NCBI GenBank assembly: GCA_002499455.1
Contig: DALN01000011.1
Coordinates: forward strand, 17,050-30,270
Direction of reading: 5' to 3'
Length of the DNA: 13,221 nt
Origin: Methanoculleus sp. UBA77
GTDB taxonomy: Archaea > Halobacteriota > Methanomicrobia > Methanomicrobiales > Methanoculleaceae
The position numbers and the translations under genes were made by a program. The notes beneath the pieces were generated by a model that had not been told where the DNA came from, ran no database searches, and saw only the letters and a list, made by a program, of their open reading frames with translations. This document shows, in pieces, positions 1 to 6,040 of this stretch (positions are counted from its first letter, which is position 1; each line of letters begins with the position of its first letter).

Positions 1-438
1 GTCGTGGAACCGGCTGATCTGGAGGAGGAGCGGGTCGGAGCACCGGTGCCGCCGCCCGATCCAGTCCGCAAGGCCGCGGGTATCCCCCTGCTCCACCGCG
101 CAGAGGAGCCGGGCGGCCTCCCGGCAGTAGCGGGGATGCTCCATGAGGTCCGCGACCGTCCGGTAGCCGAGCCGGTTCAGCCTCCGCCCGGTCGCCTCGC
201 CGATCCCGCACAGGAGCGTGAGGTCGGTAAGGACGGCCGAGGCTGCCCGGTCCGGGTCCCGGCTGTCGAGGCCCATGGGGCTCCGGGACTCGACGACATA
301 GCATGTGCCGGCGGGGGAGGCAACCTCCCGGCCGCCGAAGACATCCTCGATGCTCCGGCCGTGGTATCCGGCGACGAGGTCGTCGTGGAGCCGCCTGGCC
401 TCCCGGAACTCCTCTGTCTGCTCAAACGGGTATACCAT
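1..438 (-). CDS. Helix-hairpin-helix protein, probable N-terminus of a YprB-like RNase H-fold exonuclease (partial)
   Basis: The minus-strand frame is open from an ATG at 438 to the window edge: 146 residues, with the C-terminus missing. Residues about 75-105 (LLCGIGEATGRRLNRLGYRT, then VADLMEHPRY) form a helix-hairpin-helix DNA-binding motif. A helical stretch follows, ending in SDPLLLQISRFHD. In archaeal proteins of the YprB/COG3359 type this kind of segment precedes an RNase H-like exonuclease domain beginning with a DIET-like motif, which here would lie outside the window. The HhH is visible; the nuclease is inferred. An in-frame ATG at 468 would add ten residues (MPGRPTPLPA). I prefer 438 because a promoter-like element at 473-498 would put the transcript start near 454. 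Neither start has a clear Shine-Dalgarno. The gene diverges from the HAD phosphatase gene. Confidence 0.6.
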   Translation of the reverse strand, partial: MVYPFEQTEEFREARRLHDDLVAGYHGRSIEDVFGGREVASPAGTCYVVESRSPMGLDSRDPDRAASAVLTDLTLLCGIGEATGRRLNRLGYRTVADLMEHPRYCREAARLLCAVEQGDTRGLADWIGRRHRCSDPLLLQISRFHD

Positions 439-472
439 TGCCGGCAGAGGGGTAGGCCTTCCCGGCATTCAA

Positions 473-498
473 ACGTAACCGCCGCGTGGTGAAAGTGA
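473..498 (-). promoter_or_regulatory. Putative upstream element of the HhH gene, copy 1 of a shared motif
   Basis: Read on the minus strand, this stretch contains TCACTTTCAC, then CACGCGGC, then GGTTACGT. The same three blocks in the same order and orientation lie at 2706-2739, upstream of the other minus-strand unit. The TCACTTTCAC block is a direct repeat of TCAC spaced by two bases. GGTTACGT could be the BRE/TATA-like part, about 35-42 nt before the ATG at 438. Function is inferred only from the conservation between the two sites. Confidence 0.35.
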
Positions 499-520
499 GC
501 GGGGAGGACCTCAGGCACCG

Positions 521-530
521 CATAAATACT
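521..530 (+). promoter_or_regulatory. Probable archaeal TATA box for the HAD phosphatase gene
   Basis: The AT-rich box CATAAATACT stands out in a GC-rich region. It lies 28-37 nt upstream of the ATG at 558, so transcription would start close to 550 with a very short leader containing GAGAGAAGAAGG. This argues against translation starting at the in-frame GTG at 486, which lies upstream of the promoter. Confidence 0.55.
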
Positions 531-557
531 TCTGCGGGCAACAGAGAGAAGAAGGCC

Positions 558-1325
558 ATGCAGATCAAAGCGTTCCTGATCGATATCGACGGCGTCCTCT
601 ACGTCGGCGACCGGCCGGTCGACGGGGCCGCCGGGGCGCTCCGGGAACTCGACCGGCGGGGGATACCCTACCGGTTCGTCTCGAACACCACCCGCCGCTC
701 CCGCCGGTCGGTCGCCCGGCGCCTGGAGGGGCTCGGCTACGCCCTCCCGGAGGCCTGGATCGTCACCGCCCCGGTCGCGGCCGCCATGCATCTCCGGGAC
801 GGAGGCCGGACCCGCTGCTTCCTCCTCACCACCCCCGACGCCCGCGCCGACTTTACGGACGCGGGCATCCATGCGGTCGGGGAGGATGCCGATGCCGTCG
901 TGGTCGCCGACGCCGCCGAAGGCTTCACCTACGAGAGCCTGAATACGGCGTTTCGCCTCCTCATGGACGGCGCGGACCTGGTCGCGCTCGAGAAGGACCG
1001 CTACTGGATGGGCCAGGACGGGCTGATGCTCTCGGCCGGGCCTTTCGCCGCCGCCCTCGAATACGCCGCCGGGAAGACGGCCGAGGTGATCGGGAAGCCC
1101 TCACCGGCATTCTTCCTCCGTGCGCTCGCAGAGACCGGGGCCGGGCCCCGCGAGGCCGCGATGGTCGGCGACGACATCCGCACCGACGTCGGGGGTGCAC
1201 AGGCCTGCGGGATGAAGGGGATCCAGGTCCGGACCGGGAAGTACCGGGAGGAGATCGTCCGCCAATCGGGGATCACCCCCGACCTCGTCATCGACTCGCT
1301 CGCGGACCTGCCGGAATATCTCTGA
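558..1325 (+). CDS. HAD-superfamily (IIA) sugar- or phospho-substrate phosphatase, LHPP/HDHD2-like
   Basis: 255 residues. All four HAD motifs are visible: DIDGVLY with Asp9 and Asp11 (nucleophile and acid/base), SNTT at 42-45, Lys180 in IGKPS, and GDD at 204-206 in MVGDDIRTDVGGAQ. The large cap between motifs II and III and the length fit class IIA HADs. The C-terminal half (LEYAAGKTAEVIGKP, then GDDIRTDVGGAQACGMKG, then RTGKYR) closely resembles the LHPP/HDHD2 (TIGR01458) branch, whose members hydrolyse small phosphorylated substrates; the true substrate here is unknown. The ATG at 558 was chosen because it follows a purine-rich ribosome-binding stretch and a TATA box at 521-530; the longer frame from 486 adds 24 residues with no HAD character. 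It is apparently transcribed alone, converging on the methyltransferase gene. Confidence 0.85.
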   Translation: MQIKAFLIDIDGVLYVGDRPVDGAAGALRELDRRGIPYRFVSNTTRRSRRSVARRLEGLGYALPEAWIVTAPVAAAMHLRDGGRTRCFLLTTPDARADFTDAGIHAVGEDADAVVVADAAEGFTYESLNTAFRLLMDGADLVALEKDRYWMGQDGLMLSAGPFAAALEYAAGKTAEVIGKPSPAFFLRALAETGAGPREAAMVGDDIRTDVGGAQACGMKGIQVRTGKYREEIVRQSGITPDLVIDSLADLPEYL

Positions 1326-1369
1326 GACAGTGCGGCAATGGATCCCCGTCAGGCGCCATAAATCGTTGC

Positions 1370-1531
1370 CTCACGCGAAGTGCGAGCGAAGCGAGCTTGA
1401 GCACCGAAGGTGCGAGGCGCGAAGCCGCGAACTGTGACGGTTCGTAGAACCGGAGCTCGAGCACCGTCAGGTATGGAGGGGAGTTACAGCACCCATCTAC
1501 CGTCTTCGCGCCCTTCGCGGCTTCGCGTGAG
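1370..1531. repeat. Interrupted palindromic intergenic repeat element (about 160 bp)
   Basis: The element fills most of the gap between two convergent genes. The right arm (1504-1531) has three CTTCGCG heptads at 1504, 1513 and 1521 and ends in CTTCGCGTGAG. The left side carries the reverse complements: CTCACGCGAAG at 1370-1380 and CGCGAAGCCGCGAA at 1418-1431, the latter pairing perfectly with 1514-1527. Removing 1381-1424 would leave CTCACGCGAAGCCGCGAA, an exact 18-base complement of 1514-1531. The removed segment is bounded by CGCGAAG direct repeats (1374-1380 and 1418-1424). Small hairpins sit inside: GCACC-GAA-GGTGC (1401-1413) and CGGTTC-GTA-GAACCG (1438-1452). GAGCTTGAGCACCG (1393-1406) recurs as GAGCTCGAGCACCG (1453-1466). 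I know CACGC(G/A)AAG-type repeats as scattered intergenic elements in several prokaryotes; no transposase is present. Confidence 0.7.
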
Positions 1532-1588
1532 ATGAAGTAAAGGGACAGTGACAAAGTCTCACACGAAACGGGGGAGGGGGCCCCGACA

Positions 1589-2485
1589 TCAGCCCAGCGT
1601 GATGTAGCGGACGGCGGCCGGGACCCCGGCCTCCGCCGCCTCGTCCCGTATCCGGGCCACGGCGGTCTCGCAGTAGGCAGAGGAGATATCGATCCCGATG
1701 AACCGCCGCCCCAGCCGGCGGGCGACGAGGGTCGTCGTCCCCGCGCCGTTGAAGGGATCGAGGACCAGGTCCCCCCGGTAGGAGAAGAGTTTGATCACCC
1801 GCCGCGGGAGCTCCTCGGGAAACATCGCCGGGTGCCGGTATTCCTGCATCCTGACCTCCGCCGGGAAGGTCCATCTCGCAAAGACCCACTCCTTGAACTC
1901 GTCGCCGGTGATGTCGGCGTCCTCCTTCCGCCCGGCCTTGCGGTGCGTCTCCTTGTCGAAGACCTCGATGAACTCCCAGGTATACTTCAGGTAGGGCATC
2001 GAGGGCGACTTCCAGCTCCCCCAGGCGGTGTACCGGGCGTTGTAGTAGTTCTTCTCCCAGAGGATCTCCGCCTTCCAGAGGAACCCGATGGCGAGGAGCC
2101 GGGAGGAGATGATGTGGTGGGTGGGGACGTAGTCGGAGAAGAGCGGCTGGACATTGACCGCCATCCGCCCGCCGGGCTTGAGGATACGGTAGCACTCCCG
2201 CCAGACCGGTTCGAGTCTCCCGAAGTAGTCGTCCCATTCGCGGGTATCGTTCGTCCTCCCGTCCGCGTAATGGTGCCCGAAGTTGTACGGCGGCGACGTG
2301 AGGATGAGGTCGACGCTTCCATCGGGGATCTCCGAAAGGACCTTTCCGGCATCGCCGCAGATGATGCTGTCCGTGAACCGCCGGATGGTACGGGACCCGG
2401 AAGGGTTGACGGCATCGCTCGCGTCTGCCGTGCCCGGCCGGACCTCTTCCTTCCCGCCCTGGTCCAGTAAGCCTTCCCGTCGCAT
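1589..2485 (-). CDS. Beta-class DNA methyltransferase, probably N4-cytosine, with no visible restriction partner
   Basis: 298 residues. The catalytic motif IV TSPPY (63-67, in LILTSPPYNFG) precedes the AdoMet-binding motif I DPFNGAGTT (243-251, after LVLDP), which is the beta-class order. SPPY rather than DPPY favours N4-cytosine over N6-adenine as target, though this is a tendency. Other family features are RILKPGGRMAVN (101-111) and HPAMFPEELPRRVIKLFS (218-235, motif X region). Residues 180-215 between them may belong to target recognition. The first 35 or so residues are a poorly conserved-looking extension, but no later in-frame start is visible, and a GGAGG (minus strand) lies 11 nt before the ATG. 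No endonuclease gene is next to it: the downstream neighbour converges and the upstream side has only a 51-residue ORF. It therefore looks like an orphan methyltransferase, possibly epigenetic. The recognition sequence cannot be read from the protein. Confidence 0.85.
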   Translation of the reverse strand: MRREGLLDQGGKEEVRPGTADASDAVNPSGSRTIRRFTDSIICGDAGKVLSEIPDGSVDLILTSPPYNFGHHYADGRTNDTREWDDYFGRLEPVWRECYRILKPGGRMAVNVQPLFSDYVPTHHIISSRLLAIGFLWKAEILWEKNYYNARYTAWGSWKSPSMPYLKYTWEFIEVFDKETHRKAGRKEDADITGDEFKEWVFARWTFPAEVRMQEYRHPAMFPEELPRRVIKLFSYRGDLVLDPFNGAGTTTLVARRLGRRFIGIDISSAYCETAVARIRDEAAEAGVPAAVRYITLG

Positions 2486-2526
2486 CCCGGCCGGACCCTC
2501 CGGGGGGCCGGTATACCCGGGAGGTG

Positions 2527-2682
2527 TTAAACGTAGCCCCCCACCTCACGCGGAGTGCGGGGCGCCGGGGCGGTGGCCACGAGATACGTTGTCTTGCGCA
2601 TCTGGCTCCGGCGGATGACGGTCGGGTACCCGGCAGCCCGCTCGGCAAGGCAGGCAAACGTGGTGAACGCAGTTCTTTCCAT
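2527..2682 (-). CDS. Possible small hypothetical protein (51 aa) upstream of the methyltransferase
   Basis: The frame runs from an ATG at 2682 to TAA and starts MERTAFTTFACLAERAAGYP; its end is rich in Pro, Arg and Gly (APAPRTPREVGGYV). About three quarters of its third codon positions are G or C, similar to real genes here, but GC-rich shadow frames can look alike. It ends 41 nt before the methyltransferase ATG on the same strand, so the two could be one transcript. No Shine-Dalgarno is visible. A GGTTAAGTAG box lies about 22-31 nt before the ATG, which would suit a leaderless message. I recognise no family or motif. The alternative is that 2486-2682 is simply the methyltransferase leader. 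Confidence 0.3.
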   Translation of the reverse strand: MERTAFTTFACLAERAAGYPTVIRRSQMRKTTYLVATAPAPRTPREVGGYV

Positions 2683-2705
2683 ACAAGAACCGTAGCGGGG
2701 ACACT

Positions 2706-2742
2706 ACTTAACCATAGGCCGCGTGCGGTGTGAAAGTGAAGC
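2706..2742 (-). promoter_or_regulatory. Putative upstream element of the small ORF/methyltransferase unit, copy 2 of a shared motif
   Basis: The minus strand reads TCACTTTCAC, then CACGCGGC, then CTAT and GGTTAAGT. These are the same blocks as at 473-498, with slightly different spacers (four extra bases before GGTTA and four more after the first block). GGTTAAGT is the best TATA-like candidate for a leftward transcript starting near 2685. The region also lies upstream of the rightward suf operon, so an effect in either direction is possible. Confidence 0.35.
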
Positions 2743-2864
2743 ACCCGATGAGTCCGCCCGGCAGCCCGGCCGGCCCCCGTGCCGTGATAGCCGGAACGGC
2801 GGGCAGAACGGCATGGATCTCGGACATCGCCACGCTCTGCCCCCGTATCGGCCGAAACGGCATC

Positions 2865-2906
2865 TGTCAGGTTGGCAAGTGTTAATGTATCCCCTGACAA
2901 ATACAT
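2865..2906 (+). promoter_or_regulatory. sufC promoter with two overlapping dyads (candidate operator)
   Basis: TTAATGTAT (2882-2890) is a plausible TATA box, placing the transcript start near 2910, just before the ribosome-binding site AAGGAG and the ATG at 2922. Around it are two inverted repeats: TGTCAGG (2865-2871) with CCTGACA (2893-2899), which brackets the TATA box, and ATGTAT (2885-2890) with ATACAT (2901-2906). Binding of a regulator here would block TBP or polymerase access. The dyads are seen directly; the regulatory role is inferred. Confidence 0.45.
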
Positions 2907-2921
2907 GAAAAGGAGTGCCGT

Positions 2922-3653
2922 ATGCTGGATATCAGTGATTTGCACGTGAGCGTGGATGGCACCGAAGTGCTCCACGACATCAACCTCCACATCGGACAGG
3001 GGGAGACCCATGTCCTGATGGGCCCGAACGGCTCGGGAAAGAGCACGCTGCTCAAAGCCGTCATGGGGTTCGGCGGCTACGCGATCACGTCGGGCTCAAT
3101 CGTCTTCAAAGGGAAGGATATCACCAACGTGCCCATCCACGAGCGGGCCCATCTCGGGATCGGCATGATGTTTCAGCACCCACCGGCAATATCCGGGCTG
3201 AAACTCGGAAAGCTGCTTGTTGCTACGTCGCACATGGAAAAAGACGCGATAGAGGCGCTCGCACAGTCGGTCAACATGGATCACTTCCTTGACCGGGACA
3301 TCAACGTCGGGTTCTCCGGCGGCGAGATCAAGAGGAGCGAGGTCCTCCAGCTGAAGGCCCAGCAGCCCGACTTCATCATGCTGGACGAACCGGAGAGCGG
3401 CGTCGATCTCGAGAACATGAACCTGATGGGCAAAGAGATCGCGGCCCTCCTCGAGAAGGATATCCACATCGTCAACCGCCAGCGGAGCGGTCTCATCATC
3501 ACGCATACCGGCTACATCCTCGATTACCTCGAGGCCGACCAGGGGCATGTGCTGATCAACGGTCAGATCCGGTGTCACGGGAACCCCCGCGAGATCCTCA
3601 GAGTCGTCAAGGAGAAAGGATACGGAGAGTGTCTGCGTTGCAAACAGATGTAA
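2922..3653 (+). CDS. sufC: SufC, ABC-type ATPase of the SUF Fe-S cluster assembly system
   Basis: 243 residues, the normal SufC length. Walker A is GPNGSGKST (34-42), the Q-loop Gln85 lies in MMFQHPP, the ABC signature is FSGGE (131-135), Walker B is FIMLDEPESGVD (151-162) and the H-loop is His195 in IITHTG. The EPESGVD stretch and GGEIKRSE are typical of SufC rather than of transport ATPases, and there is no membrane partner gene. SufC energises a soluble SufB-type scaffold that builds Fe-S clusters in the cytoplasm. The C-terminus carries a CLRC pair (Cys237, Cys240), not needed for ATPase function. AAGGAG at 2910-2915 supports the ATG at 2922. The 3' end overlaps the start of sufB by 25 nt, implying coupled translation. 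Confidence 0.95.
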   Translation: MLDISDLHVSVDGTEVLHDINLHIGQGETHVLMGPNGSGKSTLLKAVMGFGGYAITSGSIVFKGKDITNVPIHERAHLGIGMMFQHPPAISGLKLGKLLVATSHMEKDAIEALAQSVNMDHFLDRDINVGFSGGEIKRSEVLQLKAQQPDFIMLDEPESGVDLENMNLMGKEIAALLEKDIHIVNRQRSGLIITHTGYILDYLEADQGHVLINGQIRCHGNPREILRVVKEKGYGECLRCKQM

Positions 3654-4750
3654 CCGATATGGAGCACCTCTCGGAGAAGGACCGGGAGCGCCTCGCCCTG
3701 ACCGGCCTTGAGGTCGGGATGCAGAACCGGTGCGGGAGTTTCTTCCAGGTCGACCAGAAGGTGATCCAGACCACCTGCGGGGCCGAAGGGATCGAGATGC
3801 TCCCCATCGCGGTCGCCCTCGAGAAGTACGACTGGGTGAAGGACTACTACTGGAACGCCGTCCCGAAGGATAAGGACAAGTATACGCAGTACCTGGCAAA
3901 GCAGGAGAACCCGCAGGGCCTCGTCGTCATCGCGCAGCCGGGCGCAAAGATCGAGATGCCCCTCCAGGCCTGCCTCTTCCTCCGCGAGGAGCCGGTGCAA
4001 CACGTCCACAACATCTTCATCGCGAGGGAGGGCTCGGAGATCAACATCATCTCCGGCTGCGCGAGCTCCTGGCAGAAGGAGCACGGTGCGCATATCGGGG
4101 TGACGGAGATCTACGTCGGCAAGGGTGCCAAAGTCACGTCGACGATGATCCACAACTGGAACCCGGGCATCAGCGTCTTCCCGCGGAGCGCCATCATCGT
4201 CGAGGAGGACGGCACATTCCTCTCGAACTATGTCTGCATGCAGCCGGTCAAGCAGATCAACATGTACCCGACCGCCCGCCTGGTCGGGAAGAACGCCGTC
4301 GCCCGGTTCTCGAGCATCGTCGTCGCGACGCCGGGTTCAATCCTCGACCTCGGCTCCCGGACCATCCTCGCCGCCGAGCATACGAGCACCGAGCTCGTCA
4401 CCCGGGCGATCACCACCGGCGGCAAGGTCATCTCGCGGGGGCACGTCCTCGGCGAGAAGGACAACACCCGGGGCCATATCGAGTGCAAGGGCCTGATCTT
4501 AAAAGACGGCATCATCCACGCCATCCCCGAGATCGAGGGGACCCTGACCGGCACCGAACTCTCCCACGAGGCCGCGGTCGGCAAGATCGCCCGCCAGGAG
4601 ATCGAGTACCTGATGGCACGGGGGCTCTCGGAGGAGGAGGCCACCGCAACCATTATACGCGGGTTCCTGGATGTTAAGATCAGCGGCCTGCCGCCAGTCC
4701 TGCAGGCGCAGATCGACGCCGCAATCGACAAAGCCGAGTCAGGCTTCTGA
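3629..4750 (+). CDS. sufB: SufB/SufBD-family scaffold protein of a minimal SUF (SmsB-type) Fe-S system
   Basis: 373 residues from the GTG at 3629, shorter than bacterial SufB (about 490) and typical of the minimal archaeal SufCB pair. The beta-helix core runs from about residue 85 to 300. By alignment from memory with E. coli SufB, Cys286 in GHIECKGLIL matches the essential Cys405 and Glu314 in LSHEAAVGKI matches Glu434. The C-terminal helical part (EIEYLMARGLSEEEATATIIRGF) is the SufC-binding region. No SufD, SufS or SufE gene follows, so a homodimer with SufC is expected. AAGGA at 3616-3620 lies 8 nt before the GTG and supports this start within sufC; an ATG at 3659 lacks a ribosome-binding site, and the still longer frame from 3572 runs deep inside sufC. 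The product assembles Fe-S clusters, heavily needed in methanogens. Confidence 0.9.
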   Translation: MSALQTDVTDMEHLSEKDRERLALTGLEVGMQNRCGSFFQVDQKVIQTTCGAEGIEMLPIAVALEKYDWVKDYYWNAVPKDKDKYTQYLAKQENPQGLVVIAQPGAKIEMPLQACLFLREEPVQHVHNIFIAREGSEINIISGCASSWQKEHGAHIGVTEIYVGKGAKVTSTMIHNWNPGISVFPRSAIIVEEDGTFLSNYVCMQPVKQINMYPTARLVGKNAVARFSSIVVATPGSILDLGSRTILAAEHTSTELVTRAITTGGKVISRGHVLGEKDNTRGHIECKGLILKDGIIHAIPEIEGTLTGTELSHEAAVGKIARQEIEYLMARGLSEEEATATIIRGFLDVKISGLPPVLQAQIDAAIDKAESGF

Positions 4751-4763
4751 TGCGTGAGACGTT

Positions 4764-5429
4764 ATGACGGAGACCGACCCCTACTCGCGTGAACGCGAGG
4801 AGATGGTGGAGTTCCAGATCCGGGCCCGGGGGGTCAGGGACGAGCGGGTGCTTGCCGCGATGCGGAAGGTCCCGCGCCACCTCTTCGTGCCGAAGGACTG
4901 GGAGCGTGCCGCCTACGAGGACCGGCCGCTCCCCATCGGGGGAGGGCAGACCATCTCCCAGCCCTACATCGTCGCGGTCATGACCGAGCAGCTCGAACTC
5001 AAACCGCAGGACCGGGTGCTCGAGGTCGGAACCGGCAGCGGCTACCAGGCCGCACTCCTTGCCGAACTTGCCGGGACGGTCATCTCCATCGAACGCCTCA
5101 GAGACCTCGCCGACCGGGCGCAACAGAACCTCGCCCGGGCGGGGATCACCACGGTCCGGATCGTCGTCGGCGACGGCACGGAAGGCTACCCGCCCGAGGC
5201 ACCCTACGACGCCATCATCGTCACGGCCGCATCACCCGGGATTCCGCAGCCCCTTGTCGACCAGCTTGCCGAAGGCGGGCGGCTGATCGCCCCGGTGGGG
5301 CCGCGGGAGTGCCAGGACCTCATCAAGCTCGTCAAGCGCGAAGGCAGGGTGGAGGAGATCCCGCTCGGCGGGGTCTGTTTCGTCCCCCTCATCGGGCAGT
5401 TCGGGTGGCGAGGAGAGGAGAGCCCGTGA
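4764..5429 (+). CDS. pcm: Protein-L-isoaspartate O-methyltransferase
   Basis: 221 residues, the usual length for Pcm. It transfers a methyl group from AdoMet to isoaspartyl residues in aged proteins, starting their repair to aspartate. Signatures are ISQPYIVAVM (64-73, substrate-binding region), motif I VLEVGTGSGYQ (85-95) binding AdoMet, VGDGTEGYPPEAPYDAIIVTAA (135-156) and LIAPVG (174-179). The ATG at 4764 begins 13 nt after the sufB stop; the ribosome-binding site is weak (TGAGAC). The last four bases overlap the next gene's GTG. Its place behind sufCB suggests a housekeeping and repair operon rather than a functional link to Fe-S assembly. Confidence 0.95.
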   Translation: MTETDPYSREREEMVEFQIRARGVRDERVLAAMRKVPRHLFVPKDWERAAYEDRPLPIGGGQTISQPYIVAVMTEQLELKPQDRVLEVGTGSGYQAALLAELAGTVISIERLRDLADRAQQNLARAGITTVRIVVGDGTEGYPPEAPYDAIIVTAASPGIPQPLVDQLAEGGRLIAPVGPRECQDLIKLVKREGRVEEIPLGGVCFVPLIGQFGWRGEESP

Positions 5430-6040
5430 CGGTCTACGACATCACCCGCCCCCTCTCCGCGGACGCGGTCCTCTACCCCGGCGACGTCCGGCCGCAGTTC
5501 CACGAGGTCGACAACGGGCAGTACCGGGTGACGGAGATGACTCTTGGAACCCACACGGGGACGCACATCGATGCCCCGTCCCATTACCTCAGGGGCGGCA
5601 TGACGGTCGATGCGATCCCGCCCGGGGTGCTGGTAGGACCTGCGCGGGTGGTCGACTGCAGCGACGCGGAAGGGCTCATCGAGCCGGAGCGTCTCGCCGG
5701 TAGGCTCGCCGGCACCCGGACACTCCTCGTAAAGACCTGGTTCTCGGGACGGCAGGAGTTCGATCCCGGGTACCCGTCGCTCTCCCCTGAAGCGGCGAAG
5801 GTCATCGTCGAGGCCGGGATCACCTGCCTCGGCACCGACACCCCGTCGGTCGAGGCGTTTAACGGGGATGGTTCGGTCCACCGCATCCTGCTCGGGAGCG
5901 GCATGGCCGTCCTCGAACTCCTCGATCTTGCGGCCGTGCCGGAGGGGGAGTACACCATGGCGGCGCTGCCGCTGCGAATCAGGGGTGCGGACGGGTCGCC
6001 CGTGCGGGTGATCCTCTGGGATAAGGAGGAATTTGCGTGA
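5426..6040 (+). CDS. Cyclase/kynurenine-formamidase family metal-dependent hydrolase
   Basis: 204 residues from the GTG at 5426. The metal-binding signature GTHTGTHIDAPSHY occupies residues 41-54 (His43, His47, Asp49 and His53 are the likely ligands). TDTPSVE (138-144) and HRILLGSGM (152-160) match the later conserved blocks of the family (Pfam Cyclase, PF04199). Family members include arylformamidase (KynB), isatin hydrolase and polyketide cyclases; no tryptophan-degradation gene is nearby, so the substrate is unknown. The frame extends upstream to 5309, but that part lies inside pcm; the GTG at 5426 follows the purine-rich AGGAGAGGAG (5411-5420) and overlaps the pcm stop by four bases (GTGA), a clear coupling signal. 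Confidence 0.85.
   Translation: MTVYDITRPLSADAVLYPGDVRPQFHEVDNGQYRVTEMTLGTHTGTHIDAPSHYLRGGMTVDAIPPGVLVGPARVVDCSDAEGLIEPERLAGRLAGTRTLLVKTWFSGRQEFDPGYPSLSPEAAKVIVEAGITCLGTDTPSVEAFNGDGSVHRILLGSGMAVLELLDLAAVPEGEYTMAALPLRIRGADGSPVRVILWDKEEFA

Larger units (their letters stand above)
2486..2921. other. Divergent intergenic region between the methyltransferase and sufC
   Basis: This 436-base stretch holds no long gene. Nearest the methyltransferase is a possible 51-residue minus-strand ORF (2527-2682). Then come the shared upstream motif (2706-2742), a doubtful 49-codon plus-strand frame (2736-2885) and the sufC promoter with overlapping dyads (2865-2906). No RNA gene or terminator hairpin could be recognised by eye. 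Confidence 0.5.

Noticed and set aside
4..492. Plus-strand 162-residue frame at the left edge
   Set aside because: Pro/Glu/Val-rich and antisense to the HhH gene, whose minus-strand translation has a clear helix-hairpin-helix.
1357..1364. CATAAATC as a promoter downstream of the HAD gene
   Set aside because: No plus-strand gene follows it before the convergent methyltransferase end; probably chance or part of the repeat boundary.
1370..1531. CRISPR array, because of repeated CGCGAAG/CTTCGCG units
   Set aside because: Units are 7 bp, closely packed and in inverted orientation, without regular spacers or cas genes.
1288..1554. Minus-strand 88-residue frame (SREAAKGAKT...)
   Set aside because: It is the translation of the palindromic repeat element plus the end of the HAD gene; such frames are often annotated but reflect the repeat.
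1497..3011. A 504-residue minus-strand frame spanning the methyltransferase, its upstream region and the sufC start
   Set aside because: It overlaps the methyltransferase on the same strand in another frame and crosses the sufC promoter; its translation is Arg/Pro/Gly-rich with no motif. Typical GC-rich shadow.
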